Source: Oribacterium sp. NK2B42 (GTDB lineage: Bacteria > Bacillota > Clostridia > Lachnospirales > Lachnospiraceae). Taken from it: DNA of 64,000 nt. Both the position numbers and the translations under genes were made by a program. The notes under the pieces are model-generated. The model did not search any database. It saw only the letters and a program-made list of their open reading frames with translations, and had not been told where the DNA came from. Numbering within the stretch: position 1 is the first letter of the stretch; the number at the start of each line of letters is the position of its first letter. The stretch lies in NCBI RefSeq assembly GCF_000424445.1, contig NZ_AUJX01000003.1, positions 124,001-188,000 of the forward strand, written 5' to 3'. This document shows positions 1 to 8,453 of this stretch, piece after piece.

Positions 1-593
1 TGAAACAGTATATAGTAGATGCATTTACAAATAAGCCATTTTCAGGGAATCCGGCGGCAGTATACGTAATGGATAAGTGGCCTTCGGAAGAATTTATGAA
101 GAACCTGGCAATGGAGAATAATCTGAGTGAAACAGCGTTTATCGTGAAGGAAGAGCAGGGGTATCATCTCAGGTGGTTTACTCCGGGATCGGAGGTTGAA
201 CTTTGCGGACATGCAACACTGGCATCATCGTTTGTGATCCTGAACTATGCAGAGCCGGATAAAGATATCGTGGAATTTCATACGCTGAGCGGGAAACTGA
301 CAGTTAAGAAGAATGACAACCTGTATGAGATGGATTTCCCCACATATGAACAGAAGGAGATCCCTGTGACGGATGAAATGGAGAGTGCTTTTGGAGTTCG
401 TCCCGTCAAGGCTGTTCTGGGACCGGATCTTTTATGCATTTTTGATTCCGAAGAGGAGATCCGAAACATGAAACCTGATCAGAGTAAACTTGCTGATCTT
501 CCCGGGCGCGGGCAGGATGTAACGGCCAAAGGAAAGGATTCGGATTGCGTTTCCAGAAGTTTTTTCCCGAAGCTCCTTGTAGCTGAAGATTAG
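1..593 (+). pseudogene. PhzF-family isomerase, truncated at the C-terminus
   Basis: The reading frame is open from the window edge. Only the first base of the start codon is missing, and the product begins with the typical PhzF opening (KQYIVDAFTNKPFSGNPAAV). The first domain, with the CGHATLA stretch, is intact. About 197 residues in, the product stops at VAED, exactly where family members continue into the conserved PxTGSAHC motif and roughly 60 more residues. Part of the second half of the fold, which helps form the active site, is therefore missing. PhzF-like proteins are isomerases or epimerases of the diaminopimelate epimerase fold; the substrate is unknown. Most likely a decayed gene, the first of many remnants in this region. 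Confidence 0.8.
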
Positions 594-623
594 CTTCTAT
601 AGGATAAAAGGAGGACTTAAGCA

Positions 624-1187
624 ATGAAACAGGAAATCAAGACAACAGAAGCGATTTTCCCGATGCCGGTACTTATGATATCGACATTCAATGAGGACGG
701 CAGCGTGGATGTGATGAACGCAGCCTGGGGCACGATGCTCGACAGAGATAAAGTAGCCCTTAACCTTACAGAGACGCACAAGACGGTCCAGAATATCAAG
801 GCAAGAAAGGGCTTCGTAGTTCATATCGCTGATGCTAAGCATGTGGTTGAGGCTGACTATTTCGGTATTGCAAGCGGAAATACCGAAAAGGAGAAGTTTG
901 CAAAGAGTGGGATGACCTTTACAAAATCCGATCTTGTGGATGCTCCGGTGATCAATGAGTTTCCTATCGCAATGGAATGTGAGTTCATAGAGTATCAGAG
1001 CGATGATACTGGTCTAGGTGTTATCGGAAAGGTTTTAAGAACGTCTGTTGAGGAAGCCAACATGAAAGACGGCAAGGTGGATATTGATTCTATTGAAGCT
1101 ATCGCTTTTGATCCTTATACGCATGGATACTATAAGGTAAATGGAAGAGTTGGAGAGGCATTCAAGGATGGCCTTAGATTGAAGTAA
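624..1187 (+). CDS. Flavin reductase family protein
   Basis: A 187-residue protein of the flavin reductase-like FMN-binding split-barrel family. The N-terminus reads through MPVLMIST and an NAAWGT segment, followed by SGNTEKEKF, which match the FMN-binding part of the family. Such proteins bind FMN in the cytoplasm and reduce flavins or small electron acceptors with NAD(P)H; the real substrate cannot be told. A strong AAAGGAGGA site lies 5-15 bases before the ATG. It stands alone between the truncated PhzF and a terminator. A 19-codon C-terminal remnant of a close paralogue lies at 15438-15497, and a second intact member at 5559-6101. Confidence 0.85.
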   Translation: MKQEIKTTEAIFPMPVLMISTFNEDGSVDVMNAAWGTMLDRDKVALNLTETHKTVQNIKARKGFVVHIADAKHVVEADYFGIASGNTEKEKFAKSGMTFTKSDLVDAPVINEFPIAMECEFIEYQSDDTGLGVIGKVLRTSVEEANMKDGKVDIDSIEAIAFDPYTHGYYKVNGRVGEAFKDGLRLK

Positions 1188-1215
1188 CTCTTCACGCATC
1201 TTTACGGAATATAAC

Positions 1216-1242
1216 AGAGCTCACCTTCATCGGGTGAGCTCT
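1216..1242 (+). terminator. Hairpin terminator after the flavin reductase
   Basis: A perfect 10-base-pair stem (AGAGCTCACC with GGTGAGCTCT) around a 7-base loop lies 28 bases after the stop codon. The T-tract is weak (only a late TTT), so it is a likely but not ideal intrinsic terminator. Confidence 0.6.
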
Positions 1243-1282
1243 AAGCATTTATGATATATCAAGCCCTGCTTTATGTGCCTGA

Positions 1283-1609
1283 ATGTGCCGCAGTTTTCTA
1301 GGTATGTCGTATAGATGTCCGGCGAGGATACAAGCAGGTATTTTGCAGACAAAGCAATCTGGTAAGGCATATCAGGAATTTAGAAAAAAATATGGGAAGC
1401 ATGGACAAAAACTAAGAACAGAGGATGAAATTGCCAGGGAGAAACAAGAGGGCTTGTACAGGTTGTATCATCCAGGAGATGTGCTGGAATATAAAGAGAT
1501 AGAAGGCCGATATTTTGAAGAAAATAGGAAGCTTGACCAATATAGAGACGAGTGCAAGGACAGAGCTATTGATATGTTTAAAGAATGGTTTTGGGATCTT
1601 TGGGATTGA
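1283..1609 (+). CDS. Hypothetical charged protein, possibly a remnant
   Basis: I do not recognise this reading frame. From about residue 25 it is rich in Lys, Glu, Arg and Tyr and looks like a real helical protein (KAYQEFRKKYGKHGQ, EIEGRYFEENRKLDQYRD), ending in a Trp-rich tail (FKEWFWDLWD). The first 25 residues look unlike the rest, and no ribosome binding site precedes the ATG, so the true start may be lost and the gene cut at its 5' end. The next gene is an XRE-type regulator, so this may be the edge of a vanished mobile element. Confidence 0.4.
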   Translation: MCRSFLGMSYRCPARIQAGILQTKQSGKAYQEFRKKYGKHGQKLRTEDEIAREKQEGLYRLYHPGDVLEYKEIEGRYFEENRKLDQYRDECKDRAIDMFKEWFWDLWD

Positions 1610-1676
1610 TGAAAAGATTACATTAAGAGTAGGCATACGAGGGAAAATATTTATGGATTAAGGATATGAAAAAATA

Positions 1677-2009
1677 ATGGAGATCATTGAAATGAATAGA
1701 TTTCGGCAGAGACTGGGACTATTGGATTACACAGCATGCTGGGAAGAACCTGACAGGGTAAAGGGTCTTAATCTTGAAGCTACAAAGAATAGGGTGTGCG
1801 ATCTGATTAATTCAAAGGGATTAAAAGACAAGACTATTGCTGAAAAATTGGGTATTACTCCACAGGCAGTTAATAAATGGCGCCATAAAGGATCATTTTT
1901 TGTGATTGAAAACCTTTATGTTCTCAGCGGTCTCTTGGGTGTAAGTGTTGATAAACTTTTAGTTCCTGTAGCCGTAAAGAAATGGGAAGTACTGATTGAG
2001 AAAAGATGA
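1677..2009 (+). CDS. XRE-family helix-turn-helix DNA-binding protein
   Basis: A 110-residue protein with a Cro/C1-type HTH in the second half: the KTIAEKLGITPQAVNKWRHKG segment is a typical helix-turn-helix followed by a helix ending in SVDKLLVP. The N-terminal 30 residues are not recognisable. It probably binds DNA as a dimer; the target is unknown. The upstream AAGGA lies about 10 bases from the ATG, but an in-frame ATG at 1692 is also possible. The gene is followed at once by the long perfect inverted repeat at 2032-2098. Confidence 0.7.
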   Translation: MEIIEMNRFRQRLGLLDYTACWEEPDRVKGLNLEATKNRVCDLINSKGLKDKTIAEKLGITPQAVNKWRHKGSFFVIENLYVLSGLLGVSVDKLLVPVAVKKWEVLIEKR

Positions 2010-2031
2010 GAGATAAGAATAGAATACGTCC

Positions 2032-2098
2032 ATTTTTAAATGAAACAGTCTTAATCCCCCAGCTGAGCTGGGGGATTAAGACTGTTTCATTTAAAAAT
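2032..2098. repeat. Perfect 33-bp inverted repeat, probably a bidirectional terminator
   Basis: Two 33-base arms match perfectly around one central base (G at 2065). The arms carry ATTTTTAAATGAAACAGTC on the outside and AATCCCCCAGCT in the middle. The outer A/T runs would give a T-tract on both strands, as in a bidirectional intrinsic terminator. The length and perfect symmetry also recall a miniature mobile palindrome. It separates an XRE gene from two gene remnants. Confidence 0.7.
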
Positions 2099-2117
2099 TT
2101 GGGCAAGACCTCAGGTT

Positions 2118-2309
2118 GATTTTTACAGAATGTTCAGGGATGATCTCTTTTACCAGGTTGTTGGCCATACACCGGTAGAAGAGCCTCTTGACCTGGGAGG
2201 AATACTTACATTGGATCTTTTTTCAACATACTCAAATGGGGATCCGTATGGTAACCAGAAGATATACATTGTAGATACAGAAACGAGGAAATATATAGAA
2301 GCATTGTAA
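2118..2309 (+). pseudogene. Metallophosphoesterase, C-terminal remnant
   Basis: Sixty-three codons with no start encode YQVVGHTPVEEPLDLGG followed by DLFSTYSNGDPYGNQKIYIVDT, the C-terminal end of calcineurin-like phosphoesterases. The GHTP motif holds the late metal-binding His of that family. The catalytic N-terminal two thirds are absent, and the fragment begins right after the inverted repeat, so it is a dead remnant. Confidence 0.75.
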
Positions 2310-2373
2310 TTTAATTATGAAAGTTTATGAAAACTATATTGAATTATGAAGAATTATGAAAGGATGTCATGTT

Positions 2374-2657
2374 ATGAAAAAGAATAATCCATTTACTCTT
2401 ACTTTTGGAAAACAGCCAAATGAATATACAAGAAAATATGGTCCTCATTATCAAAGCAGGATAGAACAGTCATTCTTGCAATAAAAAAGGATGAGACCAA
2501 AGTCAGTGAAATATGTAAGAAGGTAGGCATGACATCTGCTGTTTTCTCAAGATACCGTGATAGACTGATAAAAAGAGGTATAATCATATCTTCGGGACAT
2601 GGTTATATTTCTTTGCTACTTCCTCGATTTGAGATTGTTGCTAAAACTTATGAATAA
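2374..2657 (+). pseudogene. ATP-binding protein (archaeal-type ATPase family), start and end joined by a deletion
   Basis: The ATG at 2374 opens with MKKNNPFTLTFGKQPNEY, the usual start of a family of about 400-residue ATPases. After some 35 codons it stops. A second frame from about 2460 to 2657 then gives the family's C-terminal winged-helix end (SAVFSRYRDRLIKRGII, then ISLLLPRFEIVAKTYE). The whole P-loop domain is missing and the two ends are out of frame, so the gene is broken by internal deletion. Confidence 0.7.
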
Positions 2658-2717
2658 GGTCTCCCAAACAAGGAAATAAAACTAGAAATGCCTAAGAATA
2701 TTAAGAAATAGCGGCCG

Positions 2718-3536
2718 ATGTTGAAAAATGAGATAATGGCAAAAAGCAGGCTTATAAAAGTGCTCCGGGTCCTGCTTTTGATTGATTCCGTTTGCGTATT
2801 CGTATTGATAGGGCTCAGCATTTTCATAATGAGCAGCCAGTACCATAATCCCCTGAAACCCGACAGAGCCATTTCTTCTTCTGAGGAGATTGCATCCGCT
2901 ATGCAGGAGACGGACAAAGCTGTTACTGTTTTTGAGGCAGAGGATCTTTATGTTTTCTGTCCCAACTACAGCAATATCACATTCGTTTCCGGAGAAAGAC
3001 CCTCCAAAAGTGACGAATCAATAAAGCTTTGCGTCGCAGCAGCGTTTCAGGCGACTTATAATCTCAGGTTTGAAGAAGACGAGGTCGTAGGCTGGCACTC
3101 CATAAACGGAAGGCTTGAGCGCGGAAAACCAGAAAAGAACCTGGGGGCCTTTACTTATATAGACGGAGAGGCACGCATCTGGAATGTGGACGAGGCGGAA
3201 GACGCCATCAAAAATGCGGCTGCTTCGGGCGGGACCGGATATCAGCAATTCATTGTCTTATATGATGGAGAACACGGCGGACACGACAGCGATGAGTTCA
3301 GATGTTACAGAGTACTGGCGATTCTTAATGATCAGATATGCATCATTGATTCAAAGACTCAAATGCATTACGGCAAATTTATTTCCGCACTGGAAAAACT
3401 GGGAGTAAGATATGCGCTTTACTGCGATATGGGAAGCGGATGGAATTACTCATGGTATAGGGATGTGGATGGAAAGGCCATCGATATCATAGGCTCACCT
3501 TGGCCTTTTTCTCACAACTGGCTAGTATTTGAGTGA
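2718..3536 (+). CDS. Membrane-anchored extracellular protein, possibly phosphodiester-glycosidase-like
   Basis: A 272-residue protein with one N-terminal membrane segment (about residues 15-38, VLRVLLLIDSVCVFVLIGLS) and an extracellular domain. The C-terminal part contains GGTGYQQFIVLYDGEHGG, YALYCDMGSGWNYSWYRD and the ending FSHNWLVFE. This pattern distantly recalls the DUF2233/phosphodiester glycosidase fold, but I cannot be sure and no function is claimed. An ATG at 2736 is an alternative start. Neither start has a clear ribosome binding site. Confidence 0.5.
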   Translation: MLKNEIMAKSRLIKVLRVLLLIDSVCVFVLIGLSIFIMSSQYHNPLKPDRAISSSEEIASAMQETDKAVTVFEAEDLYVFCPNYSNITFVSGERPSKSDESIKLCVAAAFQATYNLRFEEDEVVGWHSINGRLERGKPEKNLGAFTYIDGEARIWNVDEAEDAIKNAAASGGTGYQQFIVLYDGEHGGHDSDEFRCYRVLAILNDQICIIDSKTQMHYGKFISALEKLGVRYALYCDMGSGWNYSWYRDVDGKAIDIIGSPWPFSHNWLVFE

Positions 3537-3580
3537 AATTTCAGATTTTTTAACACCAGAAAACATTCCATTTTTGGTAA

Positions 3581-4156
3581 TTATGGAACCGTATGAAGAA
3601 AATACGGACACAGACAATCTTTGCCGGCAAGTTCATATTCATATTCATATTCCATATGCTCCCATTCTTTTCCTCTCCAGTAGTTCATGACGCAGATCCC
3701 GTCACTGTTTTTTACCAGAAGCTCTAATTCGTCAGAATAGCCCGTGTCATCGTACCAAAAAGGAATGCACAGAAGCATTTCTATATTCCGCGCTTTCGCA
3801 TATTGGTAGGCCCTTTGGACTTGCTCTGCAAAATCAGCCAAAATTTTCGAATTGTCTCCATCCGGCTTCCATTCCTCGCGTCCGTAAGGCTCTATATCAA
3901 AGATCACGCCCGAAAAGCCTTGTTTTCCACGTTTTAAGGCTCCATGCATTTCATTCAGATCCATCATCGGATCGCCACAAAGCAAATAGACATCATAATC
4001 GGAAAGCAGCTTTAAAGTAGCTTCCTCCCGGCCTTTGGGAATTTCCTGAAATATTGTTCCTATCGACAGCTTTGATAAATTTTGAAGGACTGAAAGATCG
4101 TCAGGGCTCCATGAAAACACAGCGGGTTGTGTTTTCGAAAGCTGAATTTGACTCAT
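3581..4156 (-). pseudogene. Putative glycoside hydrolase-like TIM-barrel protein, fragment
   Basis: The frame encodes part of a TIM-barrel protein with GVIFDIEPYGREEW, a strand ending in D-x-E as in glycosidase active sites, and later GICVMNYWRG. There is no signal peptide at the start and the family-typical end after YELAGK is replaced by unrelated residues, so both ends seem cut. Its 5' end overlaps the start of the next lipoprotein gene on the other strand, consistent with a rearrangement junction near 4130-4160. The substrate is not known. Confidence 0.5.
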
Positions 4157-4678
4157 ATACTGGTTTTGGTGATGCTTGCTATTTCCATTGTGGGACTCAC
4201 CGCATGTCAGACTAAGAATAATCAGATGGTACAGAGTCCCGAAGCTGTTTTAGGCGAAGAGACACAAGAAGGTGATGAAACACCTGCAGAAATGCCTGTT
4301 ACAGGCAATGCTTTGGATAGTGCTATACAGGATGATGAAGGAAACACAGATGAGGAAGCAGATTCATTAACGATGCGGAAGTTCTCTGATGATATCAAGC
4401 GTGCCGAAAGCGTCTGTCCATATGACGGCGGTATCCTCATTTCCAATTTTGGCGATTTTTCAAGAGGATATGTTTTATACAGGAAAAACGAAGATACACA
4501 GATGTTTATAGCTCCCGGCAAAGGACTGACCCAGCCTACCGGCATGGCAGTCGGAAATAGCATGCTTTTTGTATGTGACGGTGATGCGGTCAAGGTATAT
4601 GAGCTTGCGGATCCAGGGAATGAATATCGGGAAGTGCATATTGACACGATGTCAAAATGTATGTATAATTCATCTTGA
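4127..4678 (+). pseudogene. Lipoprotein with start of a beta-propeller, truncated
   Basis: The product begins with a lipoprotein signal (hydrophobic VLVMLAISIVG then the lipobox LTAC, Cys at about residue 27), an acidic linker, and the first part of what looks like a beta-propeller (GGILISNFGDFSRGYVLY, LTQPTGMAVGNSMLFVCDG). It runs into the TetR-controlled promoter at 4641 and stops there, so most of the propeller is missing. No ATG with a good ribosome binding site exists; TTG at 4127 is the best guess. Confidence 0.5.
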
Positions 4679-4689
4679 CACGAAGTCAG
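4641..4689 (+). promoter_or_regulatory. Promoter with two TetR-type operators
   Basis: A consensus promoter (TTGACA at 4641-4646, 17-base spacer, TATAAT at 4664-4669) lies before the TetR gene. The -35 box is the left half of a perfect operator TTGACA-CGA-TGTCAA (4641-4655). A second, imperfect copy TTGACA-CGA-AGTCAG (4675-4689) sits at the transcription start. The same 6-3-6 palindrome occurs at the second TetR locus (26333 and 27361), which supports autorepression by TetR. Confidence 0.8.
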
Positions 4690-4712
4690 AATACAAATTA
4701 CGGAGGGCAAAT

Positions 4713-5330
4713 ATGCCAAAAGGATCACCGGAAAGAACCGCAGCAAGAAAAGAAGAAATCATAAGTGCCTGCGAGAAGCTTTATCAGAGCATGAGTTTTA
4801 AGGATATTACGCTTAAAGAGATCGGAAACGAAACCTCTTTCTCAAGGCCTACGATATACAACTATTATCAGACAAAAGAAGAGATATTCCTGGCTCTTTT
4901 TGAAAGGGAGTATATCCGCTGGAACGAGGAACTTACGTCTATTCTTAAGGAAAACGAAAAGCTTGCAAAAGAACAGATCGCTGAGAAACTGGCGGCATCC
5001 ATTGCAAACAGACAGCAGCTGTTAAAGCTCCTTTCCATGAATAATTACGATATGGAGGCTAACAGCAGACCTGAGCTTCTGACATCCTTTAAGGTTGCCT
5101 ATGGGGATTCAATGAAGAATGTATGTATGATCCTCACAAAGTTCTGTCCGGAGAAGTCGGTTAAAGAAATTCAGGATTTCATTTATATATTCTTCCCTTT
5201 TATGTTTGGGATATATCCATACACTGCAGTAACGGATAAGCAGAGGGAAGCCATGAAACAGGCAAATGTGGACTATGTATACCAGTCCATTTTTGAGATA
5301 ACAAACAACTGTCTGCTGAAGCTTTTATAA
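4713..5330 (+). CDS. TetR-family transcriptional regulator
   Basis: A 205-residue repressor. The N-terminal HTH (ITLKEIGNETSFSRPTIYNYYQTKEEIFLALF, residues about 32-63) is typical of TetR proteins, and the helical C-terminal part would bind an effector. The ATG at 4713 follows ACGGAGGGC. The HTH is closely similar to that of the second TetR in the window (27425-28039; shared TSFSRP.IYNY.QTKEEIFL), and both genes carry the same operator. The downstream neighbours are an AKR remnant and a flavin reductase, so it probably controls a set of redox enzymes in response to a reactive or electrophilic compound (inference). Confidence 0.88.
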   Translation: MPKGSPERTAARKEEIISACEKLYQSMSFKDITLKEIGNETSFSRPTIYNYYQTKEEIFLALFEREYIRWNEELTSILKENEKLAKEQIAEKLAASIANRQQLLKLLSMNNYDMEANSRPELLTSFKVAYGDSMKNVCMILTKFCPEKSVKEIQDFIYIFFPFMFGIYPYTAVTDKQREAMKQANVDYVYQSIFEITNNCLLKLL

Positions 5331-5377
5331 AGAGAGGCGGACCGATACAAAACAACAAAGTTAAGGAGGACAACAGC

Positions 5378-5557
5378 GCATGGGCAATCGCAAAGGGTAC
5401 TCTTCCGATCATCGGAGTGACCAAGGAAAATCAGGTACTTGATGCAGTAAAGGCTGCAAATATCACACTTACAGATGAGGAAGTATCTTCACTTGAAAAA
5501 ACAGCAGACAGTTTGGAACTAAATGTAATTCGTTTTTGGGAAAAGGAGATGAAATAA
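5378..5557 (+). pseudogene. Aldo/keto reductase, C-terminal remnant
   Basis: Sixty codons without a start give AWAIAKGTLPIIGVTKENQV and the end LELNVIRFWEKEMK. This matches the last 60 residues of the intact AKR at 26406-27344 almost throughout (AWAIAKGALPIIGVTK, LELNLIRMWEKKME). The active-site part is missing. It ends 1 base before the next ATG, so it marks the former operon TetR-AKR-flavin reductase. Confidence 0.88.
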
Positions 5558-5558
5558 T

Positions 5559-6101
5559 ATGGCTAAGAAAAATATCGGAGCAACACTGGCATTATATCCA
5601 TGCCCTGTGATCGTGGTTGGAGCAATGGTAAATGATAAACCCACATGGACTCTAGTGGCACATGCAGGAACTGTGGCACACAGTCATCTGATGGTGTCAC
5701 TGGTACAGGCACACTATATCAATAAGGGTATCCGTGAAAATAAGAAGCTTTCCATAAATGTGGTAGATGAGTCATGGCTTGCGCATGCTGACAAGATGGG
5801 AACAATCAGCGGAAACAAAGAAGATAAGTCCGAAGCTTTTGCATGGACAATGGGAGAAAACGGAGCACCTCTTATTGATGAGGCTAAGGTTTCCATTGAA
5901 TGTGATGTTGATGGCAACTATGAACTGGAAAACTTCGACCACTTTATCTGCAAGATTCTTGCTACCTATGCTGATGAAGAAGTTTTAAATGAGCAAGGCA
6001 AAATCAATTACCACACCTTTAAACCGGTATTGTTTGAATTCCCGACCTATGAGTATTTCGTTACCGGAGAAAAGGTCGGAAACTGTGGAAAGATGAACTG
6101 A
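5559..6101 (+). CDS. Flavin reductase family protein
   Basis: A 180-residue FMN-binding split-barrel protein (ALYPCPVIVVGAMVNDKPTWTLVAHAGTV, then INVVDESWL and ISGNKEDKSEAF). It likely binds FMN and transfers electrons from NAD(P)H. The ribosome binding site AAAAGGAG lies inside the end of the AKR remnant. The first seven residues of a close paralogue (MKKNIGA) survive at 28062 after the second TetR gene, which suggests that the TetR-AKR-flavin reductase order was once present twice. Confidence 0.85.
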   Translation: MAKKNIGATLALYPCPVIVVGAMVNDKPTWTLVAHAGTVAHSHLMVSLVQAHYINKGIRENKKLSINVVDESWLAHADKMGTISGNKEDKSEAFAWTMGENGAPLIDEAKVSIECDVDGNYELENFDHFICKILATYADEEVLNEQGKINYHTFKPVLFEFPTYEYFVTGEKVGNCGKMN

Positions 6102-6166
6102 TTTTTCAAGTCTCTGGCCTGCAAAGGTCAGAGGCTTGTTATGCATAAGAAGAAAGGACAGAAAAA

Positions 6167-6646
6167 ATGGCAGGAAAAACATTGGTGGCTGTATTCTCAG
6201 CAAGCGGTGTAACTAAAAAAGTAGGAGAAGAGATAGCCAGTATCGCAGGTGCGGATCTCTTTGAAATTGTTCCAAAGGAAATATATACAGATGATGACCT
6301 TAACTGGATGAACAAGCAGAGCAGGAGCAGTGTTGAGATGAATGATCCCTCTGCGAGGCCTGAGATTTCGAGTACAGTATCAGACATGGCTTCCTACCAT
6401 AAGGTGATCATTGGATTTCCTATCTGGTGGGGACTGGCTCCGAGGATCATAGAGACCTTCCTTGAAAGCTATGATTTCAGCGGAAAGACAATCATTCCTT
6501 TCTGCACATCCGGAGGGAGCGGCGTAGGAAGAAGTGACGAAGAACTTCATAAGAATGTAAAGGGTGATGTGAAGTGGGAAAAAGGCACACAGATCAATCG
6601 CTCGGATGAAGCTGTGATTAAAAAGTGGCTTGATGAAGTACTTTAA
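6167..6646 (+). CDS. Flavodoxin
   Basis: A 159-residue flavodoxin of the PIWWG type. The FMN phosphate loop is FSASGVTKKVGEEIA (residues about 9-23); the flavin-contacting loops are GFPIWWGLAPRIIETFL and FCTSGGSGVG. These are cytoplasmic one-electron carriers or quinone-reductase-like proteins. It follows the flavin reductase by 65 bases and precedes the AKR fragment by 18 bases, so all may be one transcript. An externalised relative with a lipoprotein signal is encoded at 28569-29252. Confidence 0.9.
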   Translation: MAGKTLVAVFSASGVTKKVGEEIASIAGADLFEIVPKEIYTDDDLNWMNKQSRSSVEMNDPSARPEISSTVSDMASYHKVIIGFPIWWGLAPRIIETFLESYDFSGKTIIPFCTSGGSGVGRSDEELHKNVKGDVKWEKGTQINRSDEAVIKKWLDEVL

Positions 6647-6664
6647 ACGGAAAGGAGTCAGGCA

Positions 6665-7117
6665 ATGAAATATACAAAACTTGGAAATTCTGATTTGAAT
6701 GTATCCCGTATATGCATGGGTTGTATGGGATTTGGAGATGCGACGAGAGGACAGCACAGCTGGACGATTGACGAAGAGCATTCGAGAGAAATCATAAAGA
6801 AAGGTCTGGATCTTGGAGTTAATTTCTATGATACAGCTATAGCATATCAGAGTGGAACCAGTGAGCAGTACGTAGGACGTGCACTCAGAGATTTTGCAAA
6901 GCGTGAGGATGTGGTTGTTGCGACCAAGCTCCATCATATAGAAGGCGCAGCAAATGCTGTGGACATTGAACTTACGGATGATGAACTGAAATATCTCGAA
7001 GAACCATATGTACCTCATCCGCTTGCAGGTGTTATGGCGCAGAATAAGAGAACTGACACATCAAAGAAACATGTATGGTCTATAGGAGATCAGAAGATAG
7101 AGGGAGGTAAAGAGTAA
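6665..7117 (+). pseudogene. Aldo/keto reductase with an in-frame internal deletion
   Basis: The 150-residue product starts as a normal AKR: MKYTKLGNSDLNVSRICMG, the catalytic Asp and Tyr in NFYDTAIAYQSG, and the catalytic Lys in VVVATKLHH. It then jumps straight to the C-terminal end (IELTDDELKYLEEPYVPHPLAGVMAQNKR). About half the barrel, including the catalytic His and the NADPH-binding strands, is deleted without breaking the frame. It still has a good ribosome binding site (AAAGGAG) and its stop overlaps the next ATG by one base. A working reductase is unlikely; an expressed short protein is possible. Confidence 0.85.
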
Positions 7118-7872
7118 TGAGTGAGAAAATTGTACAGACAGCAGGAAGAGAGCAGCTTGGTGAGTTTGCACCCATGTTCTCGCACTTGAATGACGACATA
7201 CTATTTGGTGAAGTGTGGAATGAGGAAGCCATTGATGTAAAGACAAAATGCATCATTACGGTAGTGTCACTTATGGCATCCGGCATTACAGACTCATCGC
7301 TTTCATATCACCTTCAGAATGCGAAGACGCACGGAGTTACAAAGGAAGAAATTGCTGCAATTATAACTCATGCCACCATGTATGTAGGATGGCCGAAAGG
7401 TTGGGCAGTATTCCGTCTTGCAAAGGAAGTATGGAATGAAGAAGTGCCCGAACTGACAGAAAAAGACAGATATCAGAATTCGATATGTTTCTCTATAGGA
7501 GATCCGAACCCTTACGGACAGTTCTTTGTTGGACAAAGTTATCTTGCTCCTGTATCTACTGAGCAGGTATCTGTATTTAACGTAACTTTTGAGCCGGGAT
7601 GCCGTAATAACTGGCACATCCATCATGCAAAGAGCGGTGGTGGTCAGATGCTTATCTGCATTGGCGGAAGAGGATATTATCAGGAATGGGGTAAAGATGC
7701 GGTTGAGATGACACCCGGTAAAGTAATAAACATTCCTGCTGAAGTAAAACACTGGCACGGAGCAGCGCCGGATTCGTGGTTCTCTCATCTTGCAATTGAG
7801 GTCGCAGGTGAAGAGGCGAGCAATGAATGGCTGGAAGCTGTATCGGATGCAGACTATGGAAAATTATCATAA
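7117..7872 (+). CDS. Carboxymuconolactone decarboxylase-cupin fusion protein
   Basis: A 251-residue two-domain protein. Residues 1-115 are a CMD/AhpD-like helical domain (DVKTKCIITVVSLMASG, HLQNAKTHGVTKEEIAAIITHATMYVGWPKGW). Unlike AhpD it has no CxxC pair. Residues about 140-235 are a cupin barrel with metal-binding residues in NNWHIHHAKSGGGQML and PAEVKHWHGA. Such fusions are common in gut anaerobes beside AKRs and flavodoxins; the substrate is unknown. Its ATG overlaps the stop of the deleted AKR (TAATG), and AGGGAGGT is the ribosome binding site. Confidence 0.85.
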   Translation: MSEKIVQTAGREQLGEFAPMFSHLNDDILFGEVWNEEAIDVKTKCIITVVSLMASGITDSSLSYHLQNAKTHGVTKEEIAAIITHATMYVGWPKGWAVFRLAKEVWNEEVPELTEKDRYQNSICFSIGDPNPYGQFFVGQSYLAPVSTEQVSVFNVTFEPGCRNNWHIHHAKSGGGQMLICIGGRGYYQEWGKDAVEMTPGKVINIPAEVKHWHGAAPDSWFSHLAIEVAGEEASNEWLEAVSDADYGKLS

Positions 7873-7916
7873 ATCATAACAGGAGGAAGCGAAAGATGTA
7901 AGGTGGTGTGAACTAA

Positions 7917-8450
7917 ATGAAGATAACAATACTTATGGGAAGCCCCAACAAAAATGGCTCAACAAGTATTTTTGCAGATGAGTTTAAAAGGGGTGCAGAG
8001 GAGGCCGGTCATACCTGTGAAGTCATAGATGTGTGTCATGCCAATATTCATCCTTGCATTGGGTGTGTAGCCTGCGGATACGAAGGACCTTGCATTCAGA
8101 ATGATGATGTGGAGATGATAAAGGCAAAGCTTCTGTCATCAGATATGGTGGTGTTTGCAACACCACTATATTACTATGGCATGAGTGCGCAGTTGAAGGC
8201 TGTAGTGGATAGATTCTGCGCTTATAACAGCAGCTTAAACAGAAGGCATTTGAAATCGGCGCTTCTTACGGTGGCGTGGAATGCGGATGATTGGACCTTT
8301 GAAGCCTTGGAATCGCATTACAAAACTCTGGTACGTTATATCAACTTCGAGGATAAAGGCATGGTTTTAGGATATGGGTGCGGAAGTCCTGGGATGACGA
8401 AGAAAAGCAGATATCCGGAAGATGCATACAGGCTGGGAAGGAGTTTGTAA
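7917..8450 (+). CDS. NADPH-dependent FMN reductase / iron-sulfur flavoprotein-like protein
   Basis: A 177-residue flavodoxin-fold protein opening with ITILMGSPNKNGSTSIFADEF, the phosphate-binding loop of the NADPH-dependent FMN reductase family. Cysteines in HPCIGCVACGYEGPC are arranged as in iron-sulfur flavoproteins, and PLYYYGMSAQLKAVVDRFCAY is the flavin-contacting part. It probably binds FMN, perhaps with an Fe-S centre. It lies 3 bases before the DUF362 lipoprotein gene, so they are co-transcribed. Several relatives occur in the window (15719, 34143, and remnants at 14229 and 28081). Confidence 0.85.
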   Translation: MKITILMGSPNKNGSTSIFADEFKRGAEEAGHTCEVIDVCHANIHPCIGCVACGYEGPCIQNDDVEMIKAKLLSSDMVVFATPLYYYGMSAQLKAVVDRFCAYNSSLNRRHLKSALLTVAWNADDWTFEALESHYKTLVRYINFEDKGMVLGYGCGSPGMTKKSRYPEDAYRLGRSL

Positions 8451-8453
8451 ATA

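Noticed and set aside
4569-4712. A longer N-terminus for the TetR at 4713
   Set aside because: The extra codons run through the operators and promoter of the gene; ATG 4713 has the ribosome binding site.
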